Source of the DNA: Ehretia macrophylla
Taxonomy: Eukaryota > Streptophyta > Magnoliopsida > Boraginales > Ehretiaceae
Direction of reading: 5' to 3'
NCBI GenBank assembly: GCA_037974665.1
Contig: CM075764.1
Span: 90,452,825-90,516,824, forward strand
Length of the DNA: 64,000 nucleotides
Shown here: positions 46,338 to 59,405 of the stretch, piece by piece
How positions within the stretch are numbered: the stretch's first letter is position 1
How the letters are laid out: each line of letters starts with the position of its first letter
Notes under the pieces: model-generated
What the model was told of the DNA's origin: nothing
The model's database searches: none
Seen by the model: only the letters and a program-made list of their open reading frames with translations
Position numbers and translations under genes: made by a program

Positions 46338-48400
46338 GATTTAGCACTTAGTAAATAAATTTTTGTTACACAAAGGAGGGGTTAAAGGCTTAAGAGATGA
46401 AATTTTTTTATTTTAATAAAAAAAAATTACATAAACATTACTTTTCCGTGCTTGAGCTAATTGGTTTTTGACTCTGGCAAATATGACAAAGAGTACATAG
46501 TTTACGCTCTGGTAAGTGATCTGATCGAGGAGGGTAAAACAAAGGCAACTTCCTGCAACTTTGTAACCTTTCCTCGTGTCTGATGGCTAATAAATATAAA
46601 ACTTATTTGGCTTCTAAGAGATGTTGGAACTTCACTTGTGCGAGAAGCACACGCCTGAAGTATCTCGCACGTTTTTGAAGCCGTAACTACAAGTGATTAT
46701 TTTGTGCTACTTTGTTTGATATTTTGGTAAGTAATCATATAAGATATCTGCGTTCTACTTCTTAATTATCAAGATTGGTTCTTATTAATGGTCTTCTAGT
46801 TCTGGGACAGTTGAAATGAAAAAAATGGAAAGATAGTAATAACAATTATTGATGTGAGAGCTTTGTGAGATATTCAAACAACACCAAAGAAGATATTTAT
46901 GGAATCACAAGCTAAAAATTTGTTAGTAAGTTTCAAAGATCATCCACAATCAATAAACTATTCTATTCAAGTAATTGGAACGATTGGTGAATTCATAAAA
47001 AATAATTGGATAGAGTGGTTGGCTAGCGATTTATTATAATCAAATATCTCAAGTTCGAACTTAGACCCTCCAATAACAAATACTATTTACTCCTTGATTG
47101 ACTATTGCATTAGGGCGCGTAGCTATATCACAAAGTTTATAACTTTAAGATGAATCTAATATAATCATGTCCAAAGTAAGCTCCTCGTCTTAAAAAAAAA
47201 AAAAAAAAAATATATATTGAAATGATGCAAACATCTCCTAAGTTTTATGATAATCGTATCGTGAAATGAATTCAAGCTCAACATGAGCAAATAATGGATG
47301 TGTGTAAGAATATTTTAATAAAATACTGAATTATTACATGTAAAAGGGCATTATAGATATCCTTTAAAAAAAAAAAAATCCCTCTGATTCAGTAAATGGC
47401 ATACTATCATGGAAAACAAAGAAACAAAAAGGACAAATTGGTGATGGTAGGAAAAGAAAAGGGTCCTCAGATTTCTTGAATTATAAGTAACTATAAAGAG
47501 ATTGAATACTTTTCCAATTAATATGCTTTACAAGCTACAATTTAATTAGCTTAAATAGAAAGTGTAGTAACGAAAAGTTTCAGTTTTTTAGAAATTGAAC
47601 TTTTAAGGGAATTGGCAACAAGTTTTAGTTTTCAAACTTACCCCTAACAATAATTTGAAAAAAGTAGTTTTTTATATGAGCAAGAGGCAATTCGGGAATT
47701 CAACTAAAAATAGCAATAACCATTTCTTTGGAAAAGGACTCGTATTTTGATAAACTAGAAAGGCAGGAGAAATTGAAAGCTATGTGATGTGTTTGCGTAT
47801 GTAGGGTTAATTATATTCATTTTCAGAAGGTGTTTGTGCTTATTAGAGTCATTAGTTGATCATTTTTAGTATTTTATGGATAAAATGATCTTAACAATTA
47901 TAATGCTCAAAATGATTAATTGATGTGAATTTTATGATTTAGGTGGTGTTTATGGTGAAGAAGATAAAAAAAAATGGTGGAATAAAATGAAGAATTGTTA
48001 AAGAATTTTTTTTAAAAAAAAAAAAGAGAGAGAAAGTATATGTCTATAATAAAAAAGGTTAAAAAGAAAAAGAAAAGGTCAGCCACATGCATGCAAATTT
48101 GAGTCAACTGAATACATTCTGACCAAAAAAATAAATGGGTAAAAATCATTTTAGTCCCTCATGTTTGTCTTAAAGACCAATTTAGTCTCTAAGGTTTGCG
48201 TAAAGATCATTTTTGTCCCTGCTGTTAGTGGGTTGTTAATGGTCAACCCTTTCACTGCGTGAAATAACCTCATGCCCCTGTCTTTTAAATTGTTGCTGAT
48301 GTATAAAAAAAAACAAATTGAATGATAGCCGTTGGGTTACCCAATGTCTATCTTACCAACCAAACATGCCAAAAAAAAATCCCAACCCTAATCTCACTCC
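46334..48400. other. Intergenic, no gene seen
   Basis: AT-rich with several A-runs (47190-47208, 47366-47378, 48006-48024). At 48136-48240 AAAATCATTTTAGTCCCTCATG and two related units repeat a motif common at the ends of plant MITEs or LTR remnants. Confidence 0.5.
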
Positions 48401-48407
48401 TATATAA
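48401..48407 (+). promoter_or_regulatory. TATA box
   Basis: TATATAA followed by C-rich sequence, 110 bases before the ATG at 48517. Confidence 0.6.
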
Positions 48408-48516
48408 CCCCCCTCCCCCCCTTCCTTTCTCATGTTTTCAGCTACAAAAATCCCAAAAAAAAAAAAACCAACAACAACGACAAAAACATTTTTTTGCTAT
48501 TTAGCTACACCAAATC

Positions 48517-48885
48517 ATGTCTTCATCATCATCATCAACAACGACTGTCCAGGAAAATATAAACGAAAATTTAATCAAGTTCAAAAATAGAAGATGCTAC
48601 CGTGGATACAAAGCAAGCGTTCGAATATTCGAATCAAAAGATAATCTATTCAAACTATATTTCTATTACTCAAGATCAAAATGCCAATTTTACACATTTT
48701 GGAAACCCGACGAAGAAGAGATATCATTTGAAATATTTCTTGAATTCACAAGAGTCATATGGGGGAACAATGCATCACAGTCGAGCAATAATTCCACAAA
48801 TATAAATTACAAATTCCTCAAGTTCAACATCATACTGTTTGTCATAGCACTACTTATGCTACTAGTTGTTTATGTTATGATATGA
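48517..48885 (+). CDS. Small GRF-finger-like protein with C-terminal membrane segment
   Basis: A 122-residue open frame. It opens with MSSSSSSTTT, as many plant GRF-finger proteins do. Residues about 27-70 keep the GRF-type spacing (RRCYRGYKASVRIF, then KCQFYTFWKPDEE). One Cys of the CYCG motif is Arg and another is Tyr, so zinc binding is doubtful. Residues about 102-122 are a strong hydrophobic segment (NIILFVIALLMLLVVYVM). A TATA box lies upstream. It points toward a MULE transposase on the other strand. It may be a host gene of this plant family or a MULE companion ORF. Confidence 0.5.
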   Translation: MSSSSSSTTTVQENINENLIKFKNRRCYRGYKASVRIFESKDNLFKLYFYYSRSKCQFYTFWKPDEEEISFEIFLEFTRVIWGNNASQSSNNSTNINYKFLKFNIILFVIALLMLLVVYVMI

Positions 48886-49344
48886 ATAACTATGATAATG
48901 TAATGTAGCTGAAAATATTTCATTTCATATGTAGTATTGTTTCATTTACAAAATGTGTATCTATTGCAACTTACAAGCCTACTACTATCATTGGCTATAT
49001 GCAAAATGCAAAATGAGAATTAAACTGTAATTATATTACGTTCCATACACATAGTAGTTTAATTCCCCAAAAAGGAGCTTCAAAAACCATTACGATAAAA
49101 TGCCATTTTGCCCAAAAATATAATGTCATCACAACCCAACTAGCATCATAAAGGTTTTCAAAATAGATATATCAGAGCAAATAAGATAGTCTAGCGTAGC
49201 ATGAAAATAAAGAGATAAAGTGACAAACATAGGAGCGTAACATCAAGGGCCATCATCATCGATGCAATAATGCACAAAATGAACCCTATGACCATAAAGC
49301 TAACAGCCACCCCTGCATTAGACCCAAATATAAATATGTATTAG
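48886..49344. other. Spacer between convergent GRF-like ORF and MULE transposase
   Basis: AT-rich and non-coding. Would hold the 3' ends of both transcripts. Confidence 0.5.
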
Positions 49345-51122
49345 TCACATAAGAAGCTTTAATATATTCATAATAATATTATTCATGTATGTTATACCAA
49401 TGTGCAAGAGGGTCTTGAAAAACCATCGATGTAGAATCTCATTGGCTAGTGTGATTGAGTGAACCACTATTGATGTCAGAGCCGCTACTGAAGCCTGTGA
49501 AAGCATTTCTCTGAGAGGCCGAAGGTAATGGCTGACTACCCTCTTGAGTGCTGCATAGTGTGGACTGAGAATCTTCAACACTGAAAACATTTTAAGCGAC
49601 CTAATGATATATAAAACACAAATATTAGTTCACTTTCATATGAATAATTTGATTAGATTCTATAATATTAATAAGGCCGAAATTAAGAACATGCAATAAC
49701 CTCGTCATGTGATTTACGGCTTGAGTTGTTTTTTCTTTTTGCGTGTCTTGCACGCGGGCAAGTTGTTTTATTGTGTCCAAGTGAATGACACAAAGAACAC
49801 CTGACATGTATTGACCTTGGAGCCCTAGATAGTTGTGTTTTTCCTTTTTTTCTCCTCTTTGTAGTCTTTGGTCTTCCTCTTTTCCTAAGCTTCTCCGGAG
49901 GGTGCCATGGAGCAAAATCAACATGTGGCCACATTGATTTATGAGGGATCGAGTGAATCATGCCTTGGTATGACCTTTTTTTGCATCGACTAATATAGAT
50001 GTACATAATCTTACGGTGCATATCTCATGCATGTTATGCAAATCATAGCACGTTTATAAGGAATGCCACTGACTTGCCACTCCCTACATTGGCAAGTTTT
50101 CTTAATCAAGTCGACCACATAAGATCTACCATCATTGACTTGAAACATTATTTCTAATGCAGGTATTAGACTCAAATGTCTACCATCTTGGAAGTTCTTA
50201 TCCATTCTTGCCCTAACCCTGGGTAGAAGAGGTGTATTCCATGTCAATGCTTTTTGATATCTCGTGTGAAATCTTTTCATGACCTTGCACCTAATACACT
50301 CTAGCATCGTCAGAATAGGCATGACTTTTCTACCACCAAGTAGACTGTTAAATGATTCGGACATATTGTTTGTAACATGATCATTTTTACTCACTTCATC
50401 AAACCCATGCCTTACCTACCTTTCCACATCCTCTTGGCAATCTACCATAAGCCATTTATGAGCCTCTGGGTTGACATTGAAGATTTTTCCTATAAATTCA
50501 TTGAAAGCAAATATGTCATATGCTTTTGCTGCTTGCCAAAATAGTCTCCTAAGCATCAATCCAGGAAACTTCTTTCTGAAGTTGGCATATAAATGTCTTG
50601 CACAATATCTATGTTTATCATTCACACATACATCACGGATAGCATTTTTTAACCTTTTTTATCTATCGCTCATGAAGGAGATAGACAAATCGATACCAAT
50701 GTATCCTTGTAAGCACTCAAGAAAATAGCCCCACATTTCTTGACATTCTTGCTTGCACGCCATGACTGCTAGTGGAAAAATACATGAATTTGCATCAATT
50801 TCGTCATTCAATGACCAAATGAATGTCTATCCTCACTTGAATCAGATAGCACGCGCTCACAATTTTTGTCATTCTCAGATCTCAAGTTAGACAACTCATC
50901 TTCACTATCACTTGATAAAACATCATAATTATGTTCATTTTCCCCATTTTCAAATGCATCACTATTATCACTTCAAGCAAAGTCTTCACCACTATCACTC
51001 TTATCATCCACAAGGTTTTCTATTTCATTTGAAATAGGTTGGGGTACAAGTGGTAAATTGACTTCTTGGTCTTGGTTTACAAGTTGAGTTACTTTGGATA
51101 TTTGTGATCTGCGGGCTTGCAT
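49345..51122 (-). pseudogene. MULE (MuDR-type) transposase, broken
   Basis: From 51122 leftward there is a Met start, an acidic Asp/Ser/Glu-rich part, then a jump into the middle of the MULE domain (EIDANS, then MWGYFLECL and FMSDR). RYCARHLYANFRKKFPG, FWQAAKAYDIFAF and NPEAHKWLM follow. The SWIM finger is CQCREWQVSGIPYKRA. A C-terminal zinc knuckle RCSLCHSLGHNKTTC lies near 49780. The DNA-binding part and the start of the MULE domain are missing, and stops near 50950, 50815, 50660, 50412 and 50010 break the frame. The 49345-49590 piece resembles the Ser/Ala-rich end of such proteins only weakly. Confidence 0.82.
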
Positions 51123-52050
51123 GGTAATATTAATGTGTACATTTCATTCACCTTCACAAATGTACCACTCAATAACAATTTGAAGATCTTCATCATCCTT
51201 CAAAACATATCAATTGCCCCAACTATTCTCTATCAATTGTTGTGCATATGTCATTCAACATATCAATATAACAATATCCATTGGAATCGAAGTTTTGAAC
51301 AATACTTGTTTGCCCGAGATAGTGAATATTGATATCGAATAACATTTTCGGCCCTTTTTGGTCACTATCAAAGTAAATTTCATACTTGTCATTAAATTAC
51401 TCAATCACAATAATACATGATAAAACACAAATAATCCGAAAAAATCCGAATGAAAATACTTCCAAGTTTCGAACAATCCGAGTTTTTTCCATAATCCGAA
51501 AAACTCGAAATGCATAATATCAACACAATAATCTACAAAAAATTAATCAATCACAATACTATATGATAAAACACAAATATCAACAATATATATGCAAGTA
51601 AACAAGGATCATATAATCTCAACAAACAAATAACCCTAAAAGCTAGAAAATAAATTATATACTATACATTAATCACATACAAAGCTAATGAACAACATAA
51701 TCAAACATAATATGTCTAAAATAAACTGTAAACCATAACATAATATACTACAATATTATTAAAATTGTTTGAGAAAAAAGTCAAGAAAAAAACCCTACTA
51801 ACCTTTGAAATTTTAAACAATTTCGAAAAAAAACAACCGGAATGATCTAAATGCAAAGAAGCACTCACGTGACCGCCAAGAATATTTCTTCAATTTTTTT
51901 CTAAGTAAAATCAGCCATTTCGTCGTGTGTGTGTGTGTGTGTGTCTATGTGTGTTGAAGAGAGAGAGAGAGAGAGAGAGAGAAGAAGAAGAGGGTGGGGT
52001 TGTTGGAATAAGGACAAAAAAAAATGTCAAATCCGCACATAACATGTGAT
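51123..52050 (-). promoter_or_regulatory. Upstream region of MULE transposase
   Basis: AT-rich. It holds a (GT)n run at 51927-51944 and a (GA)n run at 51959-51982, CT-rich on the coding strand as in a leader. No terminal inverted repeat matching the left side was found. Confidence 0.45.
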
Positions 52051-54125
52051 ACCCCAAATCCGGAATGCATTTAATTGCATTTAATTATGTGTTTAATTTA
52101 GTTAAGTTATCCAGTTTTGCATTATTTTCATATGTCTTCAAAGACTATTCAAATGACATCTGAATAAAGTATATATAAATGAATATTAACTATTTTTATT
52201 ATTTATATTAATCGGTTTCTTCTTTTTACACTTAATTACTTGGTTTTTAACTAAATAAAAAAATAGCTCCGAGGCGGAGTGAATTTTAAACTAATTCACT
52301 TTTCAAAAATTATATTTTTTTAACATTACTTATCATTTGTATAGTAATCATTCATCGCTCATTCGTGTGTAGCGCATCGGAAATGAGAGTTAGAGAATTA
52401 TTTTTAGGACTCAGTGAATAGTGTTTTCAGCACTATTTTTAGTATTTAGTAGTTAGTTTTAGCTAGTTTTAATTGGTATTGCATTTTAGACTTGATTTAA
52501 GTTGTCTTGCACCAAAAATAAGTTAACTAAACTAACTACACCTAATATACACTTAGCCTACCACTCAAAACCAAGTCATTAGTTATCAAACAAAAGCATA
52601 AATTCCTCCCTTGTCCTCCCCCCCCTCCTCATTGCCATGACCTCTCCTAGCCAAAGGAGAAGAAATCTTCTTCTTCCAACTTCAATCTCTAGCTCTACCA
52701 AGCCATCTCCTAGTGGAATCAAGTCCTTCAAAGCTCAAATCCAACATATCTTGGTCATCTAGGTGAGGGATTTAGCATTTTTGTGCATTTTTAATGTTTA
52801 TGCCATAACTTTAATTTCTAGATTTGCCAATATTAGCCAATGAAATGCTCAAATATGATCATAAATGTTGTCTACATGTTATAGAGATGTGTTTTTGTTA
52901 GTTTTATGGTTTGGTTTTAGAGTTTTAGCAAATGGTGAGTTGGAGAAGATGATGAATAGTGTCATTTTAGGGTTTTGTTAAAAAGTTGCTTATTAGATTG
53001 ATTTCTTGCTTTCTATAGATGCTAAAGATGTTAATAAACATAGAAAAGTAGTTTTATGAACTTAGTTTGCTTAAACCTTGGTTAAAAATGCAAATTTAGC
53101 TTAGGTAACAAAGGGGTTTCGGGGTAAAAGCGAATCCGGATTGATTTGATCGGTATATATAGTGTTCTTAGGGTATATAGGTGTTAAATGTGTTTTTCTA
53201 ACGCTTGTTTAGGCATCGGTTAAGGTATGTGTAAATTAAATGCATAAAGGGAAAAATCGGTATTTTGTAGGAAACGAGGGCTATTGGGTGGACTTAAGGA
53301 TTTAAAGGGTGCCATAATGTGAGGGTTGGAGGATAGGATAGTTCATTTGTGAATTGGGAACCTTGTCTTCCGATTAGAAGCTAAATAGCCTATGTTAACA
53401 AAGGGAAAAAGTGGAGTTTGAGGGTTTTTAGCACCTACATTGCCTTGTAGTGGTTTATAGTATGCTTAAATGTAATCCTAAGGTTTATGTGAGTTTTGGT
53501 AAGGTTCCGTGAAAGATTATGATTTTATCTCTTTATGCCCAATCGGTTATTTTAATGTTATTGCTTGTAATTCATTGATTTCTGAGAACGACCTACTTTG
53601 TTGTTCCTCATTTATTATTTTGCTTCATATTATTGTCATTGTCTTTAAGTACATTGCATAGTGGTTGCGCAACCATAGTGTCAGGGGCGGATGTATTGGA
53701 TATCGGTTGGGCGGTAGCGGGCTTGCCAGTGGATATTTGGTTTCTGTGTTCAAGTCCCTCACTCGCCTGGTCCGGAGATTGCCAAGGGATGTTGGGTCGT
53801 AGGATTTTAGGGGTACATCCGGAATACACCCACTGGAGTGTTTGGGGTTTATGCTGGCACATTGATCGAGGTTCGTGGATCGAGGTTTGTGGTTCGTGAT
53901 TGAAGATAAAATGAATTTTAGAGTGTTTGGAGTTAAAGTGAATTGTATCTTTTTTAATGTGTGGCATTTTAGTGTTTATTGTCTCTTATTTGTCATGTTA
54001 GTCATTTAATGGTTTTACTTGTACATAATTGTTGCATTGCACGAATCCCCTTATATATGTTTCTCGTATATTGTTCCCCTCCCTCACTGGTATATAGGAT
54101 TGTATACTCACTCCTCATTACCCAC
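52051..54125. repeat. Possible solo LTR of a gypsy element
   Basis: TGATACCCCAAATCCGGAATGC at the left resembles the start of many plant chromovirus LTRs, and near the right end TATACTCACTCCTCATTACCCA resembles their 3' parts. No internal domains or coding frames exist between. Limits and target duplication are not proven. Confidence 0.35.
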
Positions 54126-55357
54126 TGTTGGGTGTAATATTGATATATTATTTCAGCGTCTTTTCACTTAAATTTTGTTAGTTCTTGAGTAATTTATGAG
54201 CAAATTGATTGGTTCCATGTTTGTTTTGTGATGTAGGTGAATTATGTGGGAAAACATGGATTTTGAAGCAAAGGTTGAAGAAATATGAACAAGGGCAATC
54301 TTTTATGCAGTAAGTGAATAAATTAAAGAGAAAATAGGAGTACCGCAGTCATAGCGCAGCTGCGCAACGTCGCATGATTTTTAAGGACAATTTGGTAAAA
54401 AAGCATGAAAAGAAGAAAATCCTACGATAAACGAGGATATCAGACGTTGAGAAAAAGTGGTTCTTGATGGCTGCTAGTTCTTGGGGGAAAAGAAGTAAAA
54501 GTTTGGAGAGGAGAAAACGCAAGAAAACACAAGATTAACAAAGAATGACGGATCAGAGACGAGATTAGCCATGACTTTCTTGAGATTTCCAGTTTTTTTT
54601 CTCTCTCTCATCATGAACTTTAATATATTTTGGATTTCATTTACGTTGATTATGAGTTGCTAGATTACTTTTCTAGGGCTACGATGTAGCCAGATTTTGA
54701 TTACTCGGATTATGTTGAATTGATTGGTTGATTGATTATTCTATTTTTATGCTGAATATTTCACACTATATGTAAGGCTTGTGATTATCTGGCCAATAAT
54801 TGCTTATTTTGTGGTTTAGTTTGAGACTGAGAAGTGAAAACTAAACTAGACCATGTGTGGAGTATCATTAAATTATCATAAGCTAGAGATAGTTATGAGA
54901 TCTAATGCAGCATTTAAATTTATAGGATTTAATGCATTCCATAAATTCACAGTTATCACAGAGATGTAGGTAGCTTGCTTAGTGGGATAGGGTATTAATG
55001 CTTGAGAAAGATTAATATTTACCTTAGCGAGATTGCTGGCAGCATAAGGAATAGTCGTCAATTGGAATTAATCAACAGATTCGAGTAGGATAAATCTTAG
55101 TGAAATCGTAATTCTTAGAACTCTCCAATTATTGAATCAAATTTTCCATCAAATTCGCAATTGCTTAGTTGTTATTTTCGTTAGTTTTGTTATCTCTTTA
55201 GTTTTTAATTACAAATTCTTAAGTCTTGGTCATCTGAATAAAATTAAAGCTAAACCAATTTCGGTAGTTAATAATCTCAGTTCTCGTGGGAAAGATCTTT
55301 ATTCATCATTTTATTACTTGTTGCGACACGTGCACTTGCGTTAGAAATCACACAACA
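54126..55357 (+). repeat. 5' LTR of Athila element
   Basis: It starts TGTTGGGTG and ends CACACAACA, with TGTTG/CAACA as short inverted ends. The right limit is supported by the primer site 6 bases later. The left limit is the best TG candidate but unproven. Confidence 0.6.
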
Positions 55358-55363
55358 AGTTTT

Positions 55364-55381
55364 TGGCGTTGTTGCCAGGGA
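55364..55381 (+). promoter_or_regulatory. Primer binding site (tRNA-Asp)
   Basis: TGGCGTTGTTGCCAGGGA matches the complement of the plant tRNA-Asp 3' end at 15 of 18 bases. The three differences are transitions. Confidence 0.8.
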
Positions 55382-55602
55382 CTGTGTCAATTATTAATAT
55401 CGATACCAAATAGTTTTAATTTTACTTTGGAGTTTATTTAATTTTGTGTTGTTACGTGTGTTTCAGGACATATTCATTTATGTGCATGTGAAAGTCAGGT
55501 GGTAGTAATTTGTTGCCTTTCGATCTTGAGATAGAACGAACCTGTCGGAAGAATAGAAAGGAGAAAAGTGCTACTACAACTACCCATCAATTGCAAGAAA
55601 AT

Positions 55603-56970
55603 ATGGCTGACATTGTGGTAGTACAAGAAGGGAATAATCAGGAAAATCCACCTAGAACACTGCGAGAGTATGCTTTGCCACCCACTGGAATTCAACCTGT
55701 GATTAGAAGGCCAGCAATTCAGGCACATGATTTTGACTTGAAGGCAGTGACGTTACAGTTGATTCAGAATATTCAGTTCCATGGATTGCCTTATGAAGAT
55801 CCTAACCAGCACATTGTGAATTTTCTAGAAGTCTGTGGAACAGTTAAGTACAATGGAGTCACTGATGAAGCTCTGCGCTTTCGCTTGTTTTATTTCTCTT
55901 TAAGGGATCAAGCTAAGGAATGGTTAAACTCGCTGCCTTCAGATTCAATCACAACTTAGGAGGATTTGGTGCACAAGTTTTTGTCAAGATTTTTCCCACT
56001 TGGAAAGACAGCGAAGCTGCACATAGAGATTAATAATTTTGCGCAACATGAAGGAGAAACTCTATGTGAAGCGTGGGAAAGGTATAAGGCACTACTGAGG
56101 AAGTGTCCTAATCATGGAGTACCTAGGTGGATGCAAATTCACAATTTTTACAATGGGTTAATTAGCTCCACAAGAACTTTGATAGATGTATCAGCAGGAG
56201 GAGCTTTAATGAACAAGATAGCAGATGAAGCTTATGCATTGCTAGAGAATATTGTTTTGAACCACCAGCAGTGGTCAAGTGAGAGAGTCATACCAAAGAA
56301 GACAGCTGGGATCCATGAGATTGATGCCATAACTGCCTTGACAGTAAAAATTGACAATCTCGCGAAATAGTTGCAGAATAGTCAGGCAACTACTAATGTT
56401 GTTCAAGCGACAGTGGTGTGTGAGTTTTGTTGTGGTCCACATCATATTGCAGAATGTCAGGTTGGAAATCCATTTGCGCAAGGCACAACAGAACAAGCAC
56501 AGTATGTAGGGAATTTTAATGGGCAGTAGCACAATCAGTACTCTAACAGATATAATCCAGCATGGCGTAATCATCCAAATTTCTCCTGGAGAAATAATTA
56601 GAATGTGTTGCAGTCTGAGCAGAATAACCCACCACCAGAGAAGAAGGTAAACTTGGAGGATGCATTAGCTCAGTTGACAACTTCGCAGACTCAATTCATG
56701 AATGAAACAAGGACAAACTTTCAGAACCAGTCCGCACAAATTAGAAATATTGAGGCACAGTTTAGCCAAATGGCTACCATGTTTTCAGAAAGACAACAAG
56801 GGAATTTACCTAGCACTTCAGAGGTAAATCCTAGAAGAGAGGGTAAAGAACATTGTAAAGCTGTCACATTGAGGAGCGGCAAGGAGTTAGAGGAGCCAGT
56901 AAAAACAAAGAAGGTTGAGAAAGGTGAAGCAAAGAATGAGGTGAAAGATGAAGAAAAACTAGAAGCTTAA
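55603..56970 (+). pseudogene. Athila gag
   Basis: MADIVVVQEG, then REYALPP, FHGLPYEDPNQHIVNFLEVC, RLFYFSLRDQAKEWL, FLSRFFPLGKTAKL and EAWERYKALLRKCPNHG, the Athila gag order. A knuckle-like CEFCCGPHHIAEC is at about 56415. In-frame stops are at 55957, 56368, 56527, 56599 and 56968. No indel was seen. Confidence 0.88.
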
Positions 56971-56994
56971 CCACAGCCTACACAGGAACCACCT

Positions 56995-57600
56995 GTGGTG
57001 GTGCCATTTCCTCAACGATTGCAGAAGAACAAGCTTGACAAACAATTTGCAAAATTTCTTGAAGTTTTTAAAAAGCTTCACATCAATATTCCATTTGCAG
57101 ATGCACTTGAACAAATGCCGAGTTATGTGAAGTTCATGAAGGACATTCTTTCAAATAAGAGGAGGCTTGGAGATTATGAGACAGTTGCACTAACTAAGGA
57201 GTGCAGCGCCATCCTACAGAAGAAACTACCACAAAAGCTCAAGGATCCAGGGAGTTTTACTATTCCTTATGAAATTGGCAATGTTATTTTTGAGTGAGCT
57301 TTGTGTGATTTAGGTGCAAGCATTAATTTGATGCCTTTATCTATTTTCAGGAAACTTGGATTGGGTGAGGTGAGGCCCACAACTGTTACATTGCAGTTAG
57401 ATGATCGCTCACTAAAGCATCCCAGAGGAGTTATTGAAGATGTGTTAGTCAAGGTTGACAAGTTTATATTCCCTGCGGTCTTTATAGTGCTAGACATGGA
57501 AGAAGACAAGGAGATTCCTATTATGCTTGGGAGACCATTCCTTGCAACTAGAAGAGCACTCATTGATGTTCAAAAGGGAGAGGTGCGACTAAGGGTATAA
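56995..57600 (+). pseudogene. Athila protease region
   Basis: FPQRLQKNKLDKQFAKFLEVF and EQMPSYVKFMKDI lead into CDLGASINLMPLSIF, the protease site of this lineage, and IPIMLGRPFLATRRALIDV. TGA at 57295 and TAA at 57598 interrupt. Confidence 0.85.
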
Positions 57601-57609
57601 GAAGAAGAA

Positions 57610-58992
57610 GTGATATTTAATGTGTTCAAAGCTATCAAGTACCCTGAAGCTAGCGACAGTTGTTTCCGCATTGATAATGTACAAGCTATAGTGCCTAGCC
57701 ATATGGGTCGACTGGATCGTTTGGAGGCTAGCTTAATACAAGATGATCTTGTTGATTTGGAAGATGAAGAGGTGCAGGCATATTTGAATTGGATGGATTC
57801 TTTTGAACCAAATAGGCTAAAGTATTTTGAAGAATTGGGAGAAGGTTCTGCACATTCTAAACCATCAATTGAGCAACCACTTGCGTTGGAGTTGAAACCT
57901 CTACCAACACACTTGCGCTACATATATCTGGGCAAGTCAAACACACTTCCGGTAATTATTTCTTCATCGCTCTCTAACGAAGAAGAAGATAAATTACTGA
58001 GAGTGCTTAGAACTCATAAGTCAGCGATTGGTTGGTCTTTGGCAGATATTAAGGGAATTCGTCCTTCCATGTGCATGCATCGTATTCTTATAGAGGATGA
58101 TAGCAAACTATCCATTGACGCACAAAGGCGACTCAATCTAACAATGAAAGAAGTGGTGAGAAAGGAGGTTCTGAAGTGGTTAGATGTAGGAGTAATTTAC
58201 CCAATCTCAGATAGTTCTTGGGTAAGTCCACTGCAAGTTGTACCCAAGAAGGGCGGCATGACAGTTGTGAAAAATGAAAACAATGAACTTATTCCTACAA
58301 GAACTGTAACTGGATGGAGAGTGTGTATCGACTATAGGAAGTTGAACAAGGCTATGAGAAAGGACCATTTTCCCTTGCCCTTTTTTGATCAGATGCTTGA
58401 TAGATTGGCAGGACATGAGTATTATTGTTTCTTGGATGGTTACTCTGGCTACAATCAAATAGCTATTGCACCTGAAGATCAGGAGAAAACCACGTTTACA
58501 TGTCCTTATAGTACATTCGCTTTCAAGAGAATGTCATTTGGATTATGTAACACACCAGGTACTTTTCAGAGATGCATGATGGATATCTTCTCAGATTTGG
58601 TAGAGCGTGGAATTGAGGTGTTTATGGATGACTTTTCTGTGGTGGGCACGTTGTTTGATAATTGTATTTACAATTTGGAGTTAGTGTTGAAAAGATGTGA
58701 GGAGACAAATTTGGTTTTAAATTGGGAAAAATATCACTTCATGGTGCGTGAAGGTATTGTCTTGGGGCATCGTATCTCAGCTAAAGGCATTGAAGTTGAT
58801 CGTGTGAAGATTGAAACCATAGAAAAGTTGTATGCGCCAACAACTGTGAAAGGGGTTAGAAGTTTTTGGGACATGCAGGGTTTTATGGGAGATTCATCAA
58901 GGATTTTTCAAAGATTGCTAAGGCGCTTTCAAATCTTTTGGCGCAAAATATTCCTTTTGTATGGGATGAAGAATGTGAACGTGCATTTGTAA
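57610..58992 (+). pseudogene. Athila reverse transcriptase
   Basis: 460 open residues: SVIYP-like start (DVGVIYPISDSSWVSP), WRVCIDYRKLN, FLDGYSGYNQI, MSFGLCNTPGTFQRCM, active site VFMDDFSV, then NLVLNWEKYHFM. At about 58863 one T is missing from a T-run, so the true frame continues at 58866 and the last 40 residues of this ORF are out of frame. Confidence 0.9.
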
Positions 58993-59405
58993 CAATCAAG
59001 GAGAAACTTGTGTCAGCACTTGATTGGGAGTTACATTTTGAGTTGATGTGTAATGCAAGCGACTACGCAGTAGAAGCAGTTTTGGGGCAGCAAAAGAACA
59101 AAGTTTTCCATGCTATTTACTATGCGAGTCACACTCTTAATGATGCATAACTTAATTATGCAACAATAGAGAAAGAGTTCCTTGCAATAGTATTCGTTTT
59201 TGACAAGTTTCATCCTTATCTGATTGGAAATAAGGTGATCGTTTACACTGATCATTCAGTTATTAAATACCTTATGGCCAAGAAGGATACAAAACCAAGG
59301 CTCATTCGTTGGGTGTTGTTGTTACAAGAGTTCAATTTGGAAATCAGGGATAAGAAAGGCACAAAAAATTTGATAGCAGATCACCTTTCTAGACTTGAGT
59401 TACCA
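58866..59405 (+). pseudogene. Athila RNase H
   Basis: GHAGFYGRFIKDFSKIAKAL joins RT to RNase H, then CNASDYAVEAVLG, FHAIYYASHTL, TAA at 59148, [21 protein letters not shown] and IADHLSRLE. The first catalytic Asp appears as CNASD, where the family has a CDASD motif, so it may be lost. Confidence 0.85.
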
